Shown here in pieces: positions 45,346-57,599 of a DNA stretch of 64,000 nucleotides (position 1 is its first letter; every line of letters begins with the position of its first letter). A model generated the notes under the pieces. It was not told where the DNA came from, did not search any database, and worked only from the letters and a program-made list of their open reading frames with translations. The translations under genes were made by a program, and so were the position numbers. The stretch lies in NCBI GenBank assembly GCA_018806985.1, contig JADANN010000068.1, positions 1 to 64,000 on the forward strand, given 5' to 3'. The DNA is from Angiostrongylus vasorum. Lineage: Eukaryota > Nematoda > Chromadorea > Rhabditida > Metastrongylidae.

Positions 45346-45914
45346 ATTAGCCGAATAAGTGTAGTAAAAATCCTGTGTTATCTTACAAATGCGAAGAAAT
45401 TTCCTCGAACGAATTTGTCCGTTAACCGCTAATTTGACTGTGATTAGAGTTCTATTTCATCTCTGATCTCTATAATGTCATAGCCACTGATGTGAGGATA
45501 TAACAAGTACAGAAAGAAAGAAAGTATAGCTTTCAAAACACTTGCAAATGCTGACAGCGACGTGTTTATTTAAAGGACTACAGTAACACGTAGCAGATAC
45601 TTGTTTACATACAATTCAACATCATTCATACCTAAACAGCTATAGAGCGAAAACTCTCCATAGCGTCAAACCCTCCAGGATTCTGGTTATGGATACGTTG
45701 TCGGATAACTAGAAACTAGCGAGTTCGCAACGACATGACAATAGGTGTCGTCTTATGCTGCAGTTAAGCAAAACCTTCGTGTTGAAGCGTTAAGAGTAAC
45801 ACGGCAACAGCAATGGCCAAATGGAACACTGGGACAAAAAGAGTTGAGAATTGGCAGTATTCAACTAAAAACCCCAGCGTTCGAAATGGCGTGAAATCCG
45901 AAATTTTTAAATTT
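45346..45914. other. Unassigned spacer
   Basis: No gene or repeat recognised. Confidence 0.4.
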
Positions 45915-46140
45915 TTTTTTAATCTTCCACGATCCGTCATCACATCCACGGTGCGGATCTCAGCACTTTCTGTGTTCGATTCGTTTTCTTCGCATTCATC
46001 TCCCACAATGGTCTTCGAACACTTAGTGCTAGTTTCGGGTGCTGTTTGAGTATTAGTCTTTCTTATGAATGTCGCAGAATGCTGATTGAGCGGATTCTCT
46101 TTGAAATCTTGGAGGTAGCCGGGCTAGGGGCGGTGTAGAG
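45915..46140 (-). repeat. SINE2 body (minus strand)
   Basis: Matches the distal SINE2 body ('tccacggtgcggatctcagc', 'ttcgattcg', 'tgctgattgagcggattctc'). It continues across the inner edge of duplication B. In the left arm the equivalent SINE2 is cut by the PLE at about 28700, so this is the uninterrupted version. Confidence 0.65.
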
Positions 46141-47094
46141 AACATTCTGGACCTACACTCGGTACTAAAACCGCTTTGGGAAAACTGTGAAAGAAGAAAA
46201 AACTGAACAAAAACAACAAAACTGCTCGCTGAAGCAAAACAAAGCACCGGATAGAAAACACATCGAAGTCAATACGCATTCTCCATTTTGTGTTTAAAAA
46301 ATTTACCGTGATATACTGCATACAACGTAATATTCTACGAAATGCTGTAGAAAATGACGTTCTCGGATTTACTTTTTGGCGAAACAAGTGGTAGCAAAGG
46401 TGTTCTTCGAAGGACTAACCACCATAGAGATGCTAAATAAGAGCTAAACACGATCAGAAATTTTCGAAATCCATCTGCGCTTTTTTCGTTACGACTTTAT
46501 CTGCTCCAGAATATCTGAAAATGCTTCACAGCATTCACAATTTCCGATTTCTTAAATTAAAATTGAGAAAAAAAGATGAAGATGAGAGGATTCTAGCACG
46601 ACTTTTTGAGGATTCCATGGAGTAATAAAGACGACATCCCTCGAGCAGAAGCCAAACCCATACGTAGAAATCCGAAGACTACTTAGTATGTTACGAGTAC
46701 GAGGAAACGAGTCGAATGCAAGCAATGCAGGGATCTCGACAGTAGGTGTGCGAGACCGGTTGGGTAAAAGATAGCTGGAGTTGGCTAACAAAGAAACTGG
46801 CGCACGTTACTTTTGTAAAAATCTGACAAAAAGCCGCTCTACAATAACAGTTTTGGTTTTCAAATGTTTTGGACTAAACAAAGACAGGCAGAAGGTTTGG
46901 GAGCCATATGTGAACAAAGAAGCACTGACATAACAGAAAGGAGAATTGTTTCATTCATTAAAATCTGAAGTGTATTTAAATATTTAGCACCAGTTCTAAA
47001 AACTGCAGTTGAACAATTAACAATATGCTTTGTTATCGTACTGTCTAGACTTCGAATACTCCGTTGGTCATGCAGGGAATAAACAACCAAACCG

Positions 47095-47101
47095 TATATA
47101 A
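47095..47101 (+). promoter_or_regulatory. TATA box of astacin copy 2
   Basis: TATATAA about 90 bases before the ATG at 47190, identical in the mirror copy. Confidence 0.5.
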
Positions 47102-47189
47102 CCAAGGTGAATCGTCAGACGGCATTACTTGCCTTTATTCCTCTCATTTTAATTTAGAAACCTCCATTACTCCACAATACGATTTTAGG

Positions 47190-49723
47190 ATGAAAGTCGT
47201 ACTATTCTCATCCCTGGTCTTCTGTATGCAAGCAAGGGGTACTACAGAGTGCTGACCCGCGAGATGAACGCTCGGCTAGCGATGAAAATTTCGAAGAAGA
47301 ACTAGAGCGAGGATACCAAAAGCTCAAAGGCGTAAGGGTATCTGTGAAATCGCACCTCCAAAATGTAGTCAGCAAATAATGCCTTCCTTCTCAAGCATAT
47401 TCTTTTTCTAGGAGCCGAATGCTGATAACACAAAGAGGCTTCTTGAGCAACTGCACAAGATGGAACCAGAAATCAAACAAGAACTCAGTCTATCTCCAGA
47501 GCGGAAAGCTTAATTAGAGGAAGCAATGAAGGTGAGCACATAGTCTCTCGGAGGCCAACCAAGGAGTGAACTCGAGTTTTAGAATTATGTGGAAGTCAAA
47601 AAGGACAACATTGGCGAAACAATTGAAGAAATCAATGAGAAAAGCAAAATTGACAGAGCTCTGTTCCAAGGAGACATGCTGCTCACGAGGTTCGTTCCTC
47701 CAAGTGTTTCTGCCCAAATTTCGCTTCATTCTGTGATGTATTGCTGTTGTTTGCAGAGAGCAAGCCGAAGAGGTTATAGAAGACATTAAAGAGAACGAAG
47801 TCAAACGCAGCAAACGACAAGCATATCGTGACAACAGATATCCAAAGACACTATGGTCAAGTGGAGTGTCTTACTCCTTCCACTGGAACGCAAGTTCGTT
47901 ATTTAACCTTGCATTATTAATGACAAGCTGTTTGAAGCTAAGCATAACCACACCTGAGTTTAGCACAAGATGCGAGGAGGGTGTTCAAGAAAGCTGTCGA
48001 ACTCTGGCAGAGTTTAACGTGTATTAACTTTGCCGAAAGCAATACAGGTATGAGAAGGAGACTTATCAGAAAAAACCTCAAAAATTGAATGGAAAACATG
48101 AAATCAAAATTTCCAGCTCAGGATAGAATTGTCGTATTCAAGGAGGTCGGGTGTTGGTCGAACGTTGGAAGAATTGGAGGCACCCAGGGTCTGTCACTAG
48201 GGAGTGGATGTGAGACGGTATGATCCCAGGAGTTATTTCTGTACAGCTTCCTTCTTTAGAACTCTTTATAATCGGAGGTGAACTTGAGAAAATTGGCTAC
48301 AAAACATTGCCATTTTGTGCAGGTTGGAACAGCTGCTCACGAACTCGGTCATGCTTTGGGTTTCTTCCACATGCAGTCGAGACATGATCGCGATAATTAC
48401 ATTACTCTTTATGCGCAGAACTTCCTGGTGAATTTGAGATTCTCTCACCTTATAAATGTGCAAGAGTGGAAAGATGTTGCTTTAGGACGGTTGGTTATCT
48501 CAATTCACAAAACAATCTGAGCAGACCAACTACAACTATGATCTGAGCTACGACTATGGAGGTGTGATGCATTACGGAGCGACAGGGTTCGTCAAGTACT
48601 CAAAGATTTCCTAGAAAATCACGAGTGATAGTCATCTGAATTGCAGTGTCTCACGGAATGGTCAGCCCGTTATGGTACCGCGTGATATTAAATACTTGCA
48701 AACCCTTGGATCACCATTCATTTCGTTCTATGAGAAACTGATGATGAACACTCACTATAAATGCCTCGGTGAGAAGTGCGCCAAATAGCGGTCTGATCTA
48801 GTGAATTTGCTCTTCATCCTTTCTCTTGAAACCATTTTTTTCCTAGAAAAATGCTCTGCGAGTTCTTCGGCAAAGTGTCAGAATGGTGGCTTTCCCAATC
48901 CAAGAAGTTGTTCTACATGCATTTGTCCAAGTGGATATGGAGGAACACTTTGCGATAAATTAGTAAGGAGTTGAACATGAAAGAGACAGTGTCTTGGGAC
49001 ACATGTGGACGATGTAAACCTATTTTACAGCCAAGTGGGTGTGGTAAGATACTGACAGCAACCAATTCTTATCAAACCCTCGAAGATACCGTGGGTGAGA
49101 GAAGTGGAGATTTCGGAAAATATGGAAGAGACGAATACAAGATGTGCACCTATTGGATCGAGGTCTACAAATTTCTAATATCCTCTGGTAATGCTGATGT
49201 TAAGAACAATATCCTTTAAGGCACCGAGAGGTTCACAGGTTGAGGTAGTGCTTGATAAATATCAGGATGGCGTGTCTACTGACGGGTGTCGCTTTGCGGG
49301 AATCGAAATTAAAACTGGAAGCGATAAGCGTCACACTGGCTACAGGTTCGAGTCTAGCGATGACCACTGGAAGTATCTCTTATAACGTGCAATACCTCAT
49401 ACTGTTTAGATTCTGCTCTCCAAAATATGCTGGAACAAAGTTGGTCTCTGCGCACAGCATCGTCCCTGTGACTACCTACAGCAATATCTTCGAAGTGAGA
49501 AGCGCTTTACGCTATCGAATCGGTAATTTTGTCACTAATCCCATTCTTTGAACCGTGTCTGTAATCAACTATTTCTATGCGAAATGTTGCAGCCGGTGCG
49601 AACACCACGGATACGGAAGTGGACACGACAAATTCCCGATCAACAGAGAGGCCAAACCGGAACTGTAGAGACAGCAATTTGTATGCATTAATGTATTCCT
49701 TTTATGTACCTGTAAGCTCATAA
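47190..49723 (+). pseudogene. Astacin-family zinc metalloprotease, copy 2 (interrupted)
   Basis: Exon model: 47190-47331, 47412-47531, 47583-47689, 47757-47893, 47964-48047, 48117-48217, 48323-48427, 48486-48586, 48647-48768, 48847-48962, 49031-49162, 49221-49345, 49410-49522, 49593-49723. All introns are GT-AG. Apart from one extra G near 47238, the lengths sum to a multiple of three. Active-site HELGHALGFFHMQSRHDRD is encoded in exon 7, VMHY in exon 8, EGF-like cysteines in exon 10, and CUB in exons 11-13. Lesions: the extra G after the signal peptide, and an in-frame TAA at 47511-47513 where copy 1 has GAA. Catalytic exons are otherwise intact. The last exon is uncertain because a strong donor-like CT|GTAAGC overlaps its end. 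Confidence 0.8.
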
Positions 49724-49949
49724 TAATGGTTTAGGTGTACCACATTGATGAAATGGAACTTCTGCACTGATCCGAGATACACCGACAGCATGAGAAGACA
49801 GGTCTGCCCAGAATCGTGCGGATTCTGTTGATACACGGCAATTTTTTTTCGGAATAAAGGCGAGCATTATTCCCATCGTTTAATTGCACACCTACCTTTG
49901 ATATGCACATAATATAAGATCTCGTATATATGTGTACATATATGTGTAA

Positions 49950-49950
<1 letters not shown>

Positions 49951-50005
<55 letters not shown>

Positions 50006-50007
50006 GT
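49951..50007. repeat. TA microsatellite
   Basis: Mirror of 24749-24801. Tyr-Ile repeat frames here are artefacts. Confidence 0.95.
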
Positions 50008-50835
50008 ACATACGTAGATGTACTTATATATGCCACATCTATCGAATCATATTCAAATGTTCACAAACTTCACACAGATGTGAATCCTCGCATGCAGACG
50101 TACATTCACACACGATCATAAGTCTTTATATGGCAGTTCACTTGGACACCACCGACCCTATTCTCGGGCCGCAAAAGTTCTTGGAAACGATGCTTCCACC
50201 TTACACGGTCATTCGTCGATTCGATATAGTTGAATTTCTTCTCAGTAGAAACCATATTGTCAACGAATCAGCCACTTTTTTGTGTACTTGATATAACAAG
50301 GCGGTAAGTACTCGAGAATTCACATGTAGTTCAGAGTTACGTACCTGGAAGCATATCTCCTAATCTTAAGAGTAATCAAAGTAGTATAGCTCCTCAGCAT
50401 TCTGGTGCTGATTGCAAATCAATGGGATTTTCCAATCCAAAGTTCTGGCTGTAAATTTAAGTGATAGTTACTCTAAAGCTGCGTAAACGACTCTACAGCT
50501 TGCCTCGAAACACATTCGAGCTCACACGCTAGGTGTGAAGATGCCCCGAAAGTCAAACAGAACGGAACGTGATGCATCATGGAGAAAACCGGTGATGAAG
50601 ATACACTGGCAACAGGGTAGAAGTACTGTCAAGCGTATAAGAAGAAGAACGACCATGACCGAGTCGATATTGACAATTATCAACGATTATCTTAGGAGGC
50701 GATGCTCAGCAGGCCCGTAGAGCAAACCGAACCCACTGGTATCTTTTGGTATAGCGCCCCGCCAGCTCTGAAACCAAAAAAAGTTTACGTTCGAATTAGC
50801 AAGGCCTTGGCGAGAAATCGTGTTTGAATAAGTAT

Positions 50836-51172
50836 GGAAGAAAAACCTCCCAACAGTTTACCGCCTCATCGTGGTCGGAAGGTGTTTCTGTGTCGGGCTG
50901 CCATGTTGGCAAGGTCTCCCAAGCTGAGAAGGAGTCTGGGCTTTCCAACACAGGGCCTAGCCAAGAGTAAATCAATACCAGGATCCACCACCGTCCTGGT
51001 ATTAAAGTCGCATGGTGGCAAATCTCCCACAGATCCAGAATGGCTGCAACTGCCTGTGGTGGTGAATACATAGAGCAGACTTTGGCGAGGCTGACCTCGG
51101 AATTCCAGGGAACCACAAAGGCTTAACGAGATTATCTCCGAAAAATGGAGATTATGCCATTCAAATATCGAG
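50836..51172 (+). repeat. R2 interspersed repeat (plus strand)
   Basis: Mirror of 23585-23920, with the hairpin at 50975-50983 and 50994-51002. Confidence 0.8.
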
Positions 51173-51194
51173 TATCAATTAACTATTGAAGAAA

Positions 51195-51360
51195 AAAAAA
51201 GGATTTCTATGAGAATAGCAGCACTGGCCCGACAGATCGGTAGACCACCGCGAGCCATTGTAAAGGCCAGATATGCATTCAATCACCTTCGAACGATGCT
51301 TGATGAAGTCGAGTGTATGGCGCATCGCCCAGGGATTGATAATCGCCGCAAGCTTTTTTT
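51195..51360 (+). repeat. SINE1 3' portion (plus strand)
   Basis: Mirror of 23395-23560. Confidence 0.75.
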
Positions 51361-52614
51361 AGGGTTAGTCACCATCCAAGTATCGTCACCAAAAGTGGGA
51401 AAGAATTATTTATTCCCATTCGGAAGCAAAGCTATTGGTAAACTGGCGCCAAGAAGAGCACCTTTCTGGCAGAACATGACTATTTGGTTGCGAGAGGTTG
51501 TTAGATGAGAAGACTTCAAATTCAGATTTCGGAGAAGGCACATCTTCTCCTCGGCTTGGGTTACCAGTCAAGTGACACATACGCTGAGAACGACAGGATT
51601 CTTTGTTACTCGTTAAGAAAGGTTCTTCAAGAGATCGGTGATTGGAAAACTTCAGGAGGAAAAGTCGCTGCGACTTATTTTCTCCATATAGAACATTGAA
51701 GCTATTACTGTACTTTCAAAACTCGTCTGCCTCATTATTCTCTGTGATTCCGCAAAGCTAAGCAACCGCATTTTTTTCTGCTTCTAATTTGGTACTGAAG
51801 AAATGACTTGCATACCGTATGGGTGACCATCACATGATGGTGTGCCGTCTAATCTTTGTCTAAGATCAACTACACCGTTAATAGCCCTTTTGCATTCCCA
51901 TATACGTACATCAATTAGCCTTTCGTCGCAAACTGGAACCTAAAGAAATTTCCGGACGTCCTTTTCATTGAGAATTCATCGTGTTAACTCGACCTCTTTT
52001 CGCTAATCACATGGAATCTTGTTGCAGAAAACCTGAGTAATTAAACAACCACTGAAAAGAAATTACATCACATGTTATTGGAGAGCAGCTAACCGACAAT
52101 GTAGGCCCGGTAATTGATTTAATCAATAAAGCGACTTCTTTGCCAGTAAGTTCTCATGTGAAGAAGAGCTCTCTTGCAGTCCAAAAAGAGGAGATAGTCT
52201 TCACACGGTCTGTGATGCAAAATGGAAAACGGCTTATAATTCGCTCCAACTCAAAGATCTCCTTTAGGTATAGAACAGAAGCTGCCAATAAATTGCTATC
52301 ATTACGCGGTATTTTTTTAAGACGACCTTCTAAACAAGTCACATTTGAATTTACAGATACGTTATATGGTTTGTGCTTGCGATTAACTTGTGGTTATATG
52401 TGATGTAGTACCAAAAATGATAACAGTAATAATGAGTATTATCAATGATAATTAATAACGCAATTCCACTTGGTGCAATGCACTCGAGAACGCTTGTTTT
52501 CCAAAATCCGTTTGGCCCAGTTACACATCTCACTTTGAGAACCTCCATGTCAATCAAAAATAGTAATAATAGTTCCTCAATAACCAAAATTACGACACCA
52601 ATTGATAATAACAT

Positions 52615-52893
52615 GGGCGCGCGTGGCGCAGTGGTTGGAGGCGCCCTGCAATACACGTGGATTCGATCTCCGCGCTCATGGCCCACCAAGCCTTCCATCC
52701 TTCCGGGGGTTGGCAAATTGGTACCAGACCCGTCTGGGAGGATAGCAGCACTGGCTTGATATATCGATGGGGCACCGCGAGTCATTGTAAAGGCCAGATA
52801 TGCATTCAATCACCTCCAACTATGCTTAGTGAAGTCCAATGCGTGGGGCATCCCTCAGGGATTGATTAACGCCGAGAGCTTTATCCTTTTAAT
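52615..52893 (+). repeat. SINE1, full-length (plus strand)
   Basis: Mirror of 21862-22141, with the clearest tRNA-like head in the window: GGGCGCGCG, TGGCGCAGTGGTTGG, and a GATCTCCGCGC B-box relic. Confidence 0.85.
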
Positions 52894-52969
52894 AATAACA
52901 GCTGAGAGAATAACAGTGACATTATGAAGCATTCGGCGAAGTCACTTTTGCTTCGCTTACCTGCTTTAC

Positions 52970-53480
52970 GAGACATAACGTGGAGGCAGGTCACGATCCT
53001 CGCATGGGAATCGCGAACACAAGAGCGCAAAACTCTGAGGAGGCGTTCTGGATAAACTCCAGAAAACCGAAAATGAACCGCAGGGAAGAATGCCTCATTA
53101 TCACGCGTGACATTGGGCAATACATAAGCCTATTATTCTGATCAGAGGGGCAAATTACGCTTCCATGTGAATTCTGTGTGGTTGGTCTCCACGCGACATA
53201 CTCAGTGGAAGACTCATAGAAAGCGGTGAGTGTGCAAAGAAGGTATTTTGTGTTCAGTGTGACTAAAATCTAGGTTTAGCCTTTTCTCCGTTTGGTTATG
53301 GAGATGTCTGGCCGAATAGATTGCTGTCAACTTGACCTTCCAGGCTCTGAGGAAGGCGAAATCCGCCGAAACGTCAGCTTGTTCGTGAATAAAGAATAAA
53401 AAATAACACCTCGTGTCTGCTCAACAAGAATACGATGAATTACTTGATCAATGCCGTGGTTAATAGAAAGTCGGACGTGG
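52970..53480 (+). mobile_element. PLE 3' fragment and tail (plus strand)
   Basis: Begins inside the endonuclease C-terminus ('acgtggaggcaggtcacgat'), continues through NRREECLIITRDIGQYISLL, and has a complete tail with a hammerhead-like motif at 53341-53382. It ends 'acacctcgtgtctgctcaac'. It is the inverted copy of 28720-29225 (duplication D). Confidence 0.85.
53341..53382 (+). ncRNA. Hammerhead-ribozyme-like motif in PLE tail
   Basis: Consensus-like copy: CAGGCT, CTGAGGA, A, GGCG/CGCC around AAATC, GAAACGTC, AGCTTG. Confidence 0.5.
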
Positions 53481-53686
53481 GAGTTACTTAGCGCATAGTT
53501 CCGGTGCTGCTTGAGAATTAGTCTTTCTTATGTCGCAGAATGCTGATTGAGCCGATTCTCCTTGAAATCTTGGAGGTAGCCGAGCTAGGGCGGTGTAGAG
53601 AACAGAATTTCTAGACCTACACTCGGTACTAAAAACGCTTTGGGAAAACTGTGAAAGAAGAAAAAACTGAACAAGAACAACCTAAC

Positions 53687-55494
53687 GTTTGAACCTATAA
53701 TGAAGACAATTACTGCATGTTCTATATGGACTTTGAGCATTTCCACAGAGAAGACTGTAAATTCTTCACGGTCATTGGAGATTTTAACGCTAAGATTAGA
53801 CCCAGAAGAAAAGATGAAAAACTTCACACTAGGACCTAAGGATGAGAAGGGGATGGCTACTTTGAGCAGCTCTCCGTGTTTACCCTGACGACCAAAACCA
53901 TTAATGGGGAAGTGGCAATTCCAGAAAGCACACTCAACGCAGGACGTGTGACTCTCCCTATGGAGGGCACCGTGGATCATATCATACCAAGTCGAAGATT
54001 TTTGCCTTAATCGATGTTGTTGTTGTCCCGAAATTGGAAAGCGAATAAGACGATTGAAACTGCTGTTCATTTACTTCTAGATTTGTCTGTGAATTGTTTG
54101 TTTATCTCACTTATGACGGAGACGACATTATATCAAATGAAGGTGACCGTACTTGATGAACTGAGTCTAGGAAAGTACATAGTGCATGTAGCAACTCATT
54201 CCAGGAAATAGTTGCTGTACGATAGTACACCTGACCATATGCTCTCTGTAGCGAAGCCCTTGTGTCGTTCTTTTCAATATCAGTGATTGGAACAGTCGAA
54301 CAGCACTGCAGTCTTCGGTCAACGTCGTTGTCTACAATTTTGGAGATTCCTCATTTCTATTGTGCCTTTTCATCATATTTCCGCCATAGCCGTTGCTTTT
54401 ATTGCCTCTTCTGCTGAGTATTCACTGGAGAGAGTTAGAAACAATGAGACAAACCACTCAAGTGTAGATTATGAAATATGGTAAAAATAAAAAGCTTGCG
54501 GATTTGGTGTTTTTCTCATTGCTAGACCATCAACGTGATGTCTCATCCTTCCTTATTGTCGATCTTTCTTCATTCACGCTCCTTTATTTGAAGATGATTA
54601 GTTCGTACAGCTTTTTTGTGCGTTTCTTTGTTAAAAAAATTAAGCAGTTGTGAGAAGTTCGTCATCAGCCTACGCTCAGCCATTTTCACTCACCGTATTT
54701 CCTACGGCCCTCAAGTGTGTAAAGATAGTATGGAAGGCAAAATGCAGTAAGGAAAGCGGAAAAACCATAGCGTTCCTCAGATGACAAAATAAATTCGATG
54801 TGCCAACATATCCGTTTTATGGTCGTGTTGTTCTTCTACATCTGTCATCCATTCGGGTGATCGCGTAAGTACTCGAGCATTACTGCGCACTTGAAAACAT
54901 CGGCACATTTTCTTGACGTCTTTTTCTCAGGATTGCGTGTATACCTGGGAACTCAGTCAAAGTAAAAGCATCAAAACACAAAAAAAAAACCGAAAAACAA
55001 ACATAACAAACAAAAGCAAATGATAAAGCGACGCTTAAAAAGGGCAGATCTAGAGGAATCGGTAGCGATAGTTGAAATACCACCGGATACTCAACGTCGT
55101 CAGTTAGTTCGTAACTGCCTGTATGACCGTCTGTGTGAAATGCCAAACTGCGTAGTTTGTCCTTACGGCAGAGACGGCGACTGCATGAGTTCAGGTACGA
55201 TATACCTGATTTCTTGTTGTGCTTGTGGAGACGAATATGGCAGCGAAACGGTCAGACTTTTAGGTGTCCGCATAAAAGAACACCTAGATGGCAAACGAAA
55301 ATCAAAACGAGGCACGCCACTAGGCACGCATAGGAGTACAAAAACATAGCGGAGAAGATTTTGATGTAAAAAGTCGCTATCATCGCACGGGAGAGTAAAA
55401 CACCAACGCGCAAATTTCTCGGGGGCTTTTTGGATAAATTCCAAAATTCCGAAAATGAATAGGAGGGAAGAATGCCCCTAGATAACGCGTGATC
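53687..55494 (+). repeat. Direct duplication E, second copy
   Basis: Same content and orientation as 35381-37193: RTE endonuclease fragment (53700-54020), unassigned tract, PLE endonuclease piece. The match ends at about 55494, inside PLE sequence, where similarity switches to duplication C. Confidence 0.85.
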
Positions 55495-55770
55495 TCGTCC
55501 CGTACCTTCACATCAATCGTTGATGTGGGGAGGTGCAGTCGTCAACCATATGCGACTCTGAGCGGCTGTTCTTCCTCAGTGGAAGACAGATTTCCGTCTT
55601 TCTGTTCATGTTGTTGAGGCGTTTGACCCAGTGAGTTGCGTTCTAGTGTACCCTTCCAGGCTCTGAAGAAGGCGATTCTGCCGGAACGTTAGCCACGGTT
55701 GTATTGTATGCGTGTTGTTGTATGGAAGTAAACGTGTGCTGTTTAACAACAACGCGATTACTGAGAAAGA
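55020..55770 (+). mobile_element. PLE, second subfamily, GIY-YIG fragment and tail
   Basis: Frame 55020-55349 equals the 36717 copy (IYLISCCACGDEYGSETV, with the mutated YIG block). The tail from 55494 onward, however, matches the 33790-34130 element, including the motif at 55657-55697 (GGCT, CTGAAGA, GGAACGTT, AGCC). The copy is a chimera of two PLEs. Confidence 0.85.
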
Positions 55771-56409
55771 AAACGACGATTTTAATTCCTTAGTTGTTCT
55801 GGAATTGAAAAAAAAGATCAGAATATTATATCATTAATATATTAATGTATTGATATCAGTATCGTTAATAAGAATAGAGTAATTCACGCTTGCAGCGAAG
55901 TGTTCACACAAAAAAGGATAATAATCCACGAGTTTGGGGTTGTCGGGGGTCCATTTCAGTTAGCCGTCTTTCATGCCGTTGGTTAGCGTCATTATCGGAG
56001 CTCAGAAATGATAGTAGTTTAAACAACACCAAAACATGAACTGACGATTACATCTTTTTTATGCCTGTTACTTACACGAGTTGTTATCGTTTTCTTGTTC
56101 CAAAGGTTTTGTTTTCCTCCGGTCCAAGGTCCATTCAGTTGATCTCTCATCTCAGACTACAGTAAGTTCAGAATGATTTTTCTTTATGCATGAATGTAAG
56201 CACACTGCCAATCGCCAAACGAACAGTACCAATGCTACCACAAATAACCAAATTGAACTTCCACGCAAATGAAGTGGTATGAGAGCTCCATTCACATTAC
56301 CAAAACCATGGGATAATTAAAAAATCCCACTGAGTTATCATTGCCTCTAGGATTGGGTTGGAATGTAAACAATCACAGAACAGGCCAGATGCAAGTGATC
56401 ACCTGTATC

Positions 56410-56760
56410 ACCTGTAGTCGCGTTGATCGTCGAGTGACTCGAGAGGGCGCCAGTAAATCGTCCATTTTTCCCTGTCGTGTGCAAGAGTAGCCCAGTGGGT
56501 TCTGCTCGCTCTAGGGACTCGTTCAGCATCATATCTTTCTTCTAGGCTGTTCGTGAAGAACTCTGACCATCAGGTCGGTGGTCTTCCTGCACTACGTTTG
56601 ACATCCCGAGGAATCCAGTCACTAACGGCTCTTGTCCATCGATTGTCGCTCATACACATTACGTGTCGGCCCACCTTATCTTCGACTGTTTGGCGTACAG
56701 AACGACATCTTTGATTTTTGACCGTTGACGCAGGTCGGAGCTTCAAATTCCTACATATTG
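56410..56760 (-). pseudogene. RTE-type RT C-terminal fragment (minus strand)
   Basis: Mirror of 32815-33135, with the same WAGHV / NRWTRAVSDWIPRDVKR region. One base is lost in the 'gtgggccggacac' block relative to the left copy. Confidence 0.75.
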
Positions 56761-57451
56761 TAACAAATTTTTTAGCTGTCAGTATTTAGCGTACAGCATA
56801 GACTAGTTGCCCTGATCTGATCGATTAGGAGTTTTGCAATGTTTTTAGTTATTTATCGAGAGGTGAATATCGATAATCTTTATGATTTCCCTTGGAATTC
56901 CCTATACTAACTAGATCGTACGCTTTGCTTATGAAATTTGTAAGTGTTAGATTTTTCCAGAACGATGATGATAGTTCATGTTGTTTCACTTGATGGATAC
57001 GGGCGGGTGGTAGTCCTCTTTATCCAAATACGTGGCCAATGGATTGAGTCGATACGTCTGATCTGCAATCTGGATCGTATCATCATAAAACAATGAACTG
57101 AGAACAACATTTCCATTTTTTTAAGGGATTTTGTCTTACCAGGAAATTGTCTTCATCAACTTTTCCTTTGGTGAACTGAGAATATATTAAATCTTGAACA
57201 TTCCTAGAATCATTGGTGTTATTCACCGTATTCCAATTGATTCCGTCACAAACTGCGGGATTGACGTGATCCCAGCGAACGTGCAGCCCACGGCCGTCTT
57301 AGTCCTCTTGGGTCATTCTTTATCCACCACGCTGCACTTCCATACTGGAAGTGTATTTACTTAAATATCCATATATACATATATATTTATATATATATAT
57401 ATATATATATGATGCGCATATACGTATGTATGCCTGTGCATAGATCTGCAT

Positions 57452-57521
<70 letters not shown>

Positions 57522-57599
57522 GTATAGAGAGTCCTAGTGAACCAAAGTGAACCCGCAATAAATCCCAAGTCCGACATTCTATTAACCTCAGCATTGATC

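Larger units (their letters stand above)
46060..52969. repeat. Inverted duplication B, right arm (about 6.9 kb)
   Basis: Mirror of 21786-28695. Its outer edge at 52969 joins directly to PLE sequence ('gagacataacgtggagg'). Confidence 0.9.

Noticed and set aside
48428..48485. In-frame stop after the astacin active-site exon
   Set aside because: A 58-base GT-AG intron removes it, and the spliced product continues with the expected FTKQSEQTNYNYD region.
48963..49030. Frameshift between the EGF and CUB parts of the astacin genes
   Set aside because: A 68-base GTAAGG...TTTTACAG intron restores the frame and is shared by all three copies.
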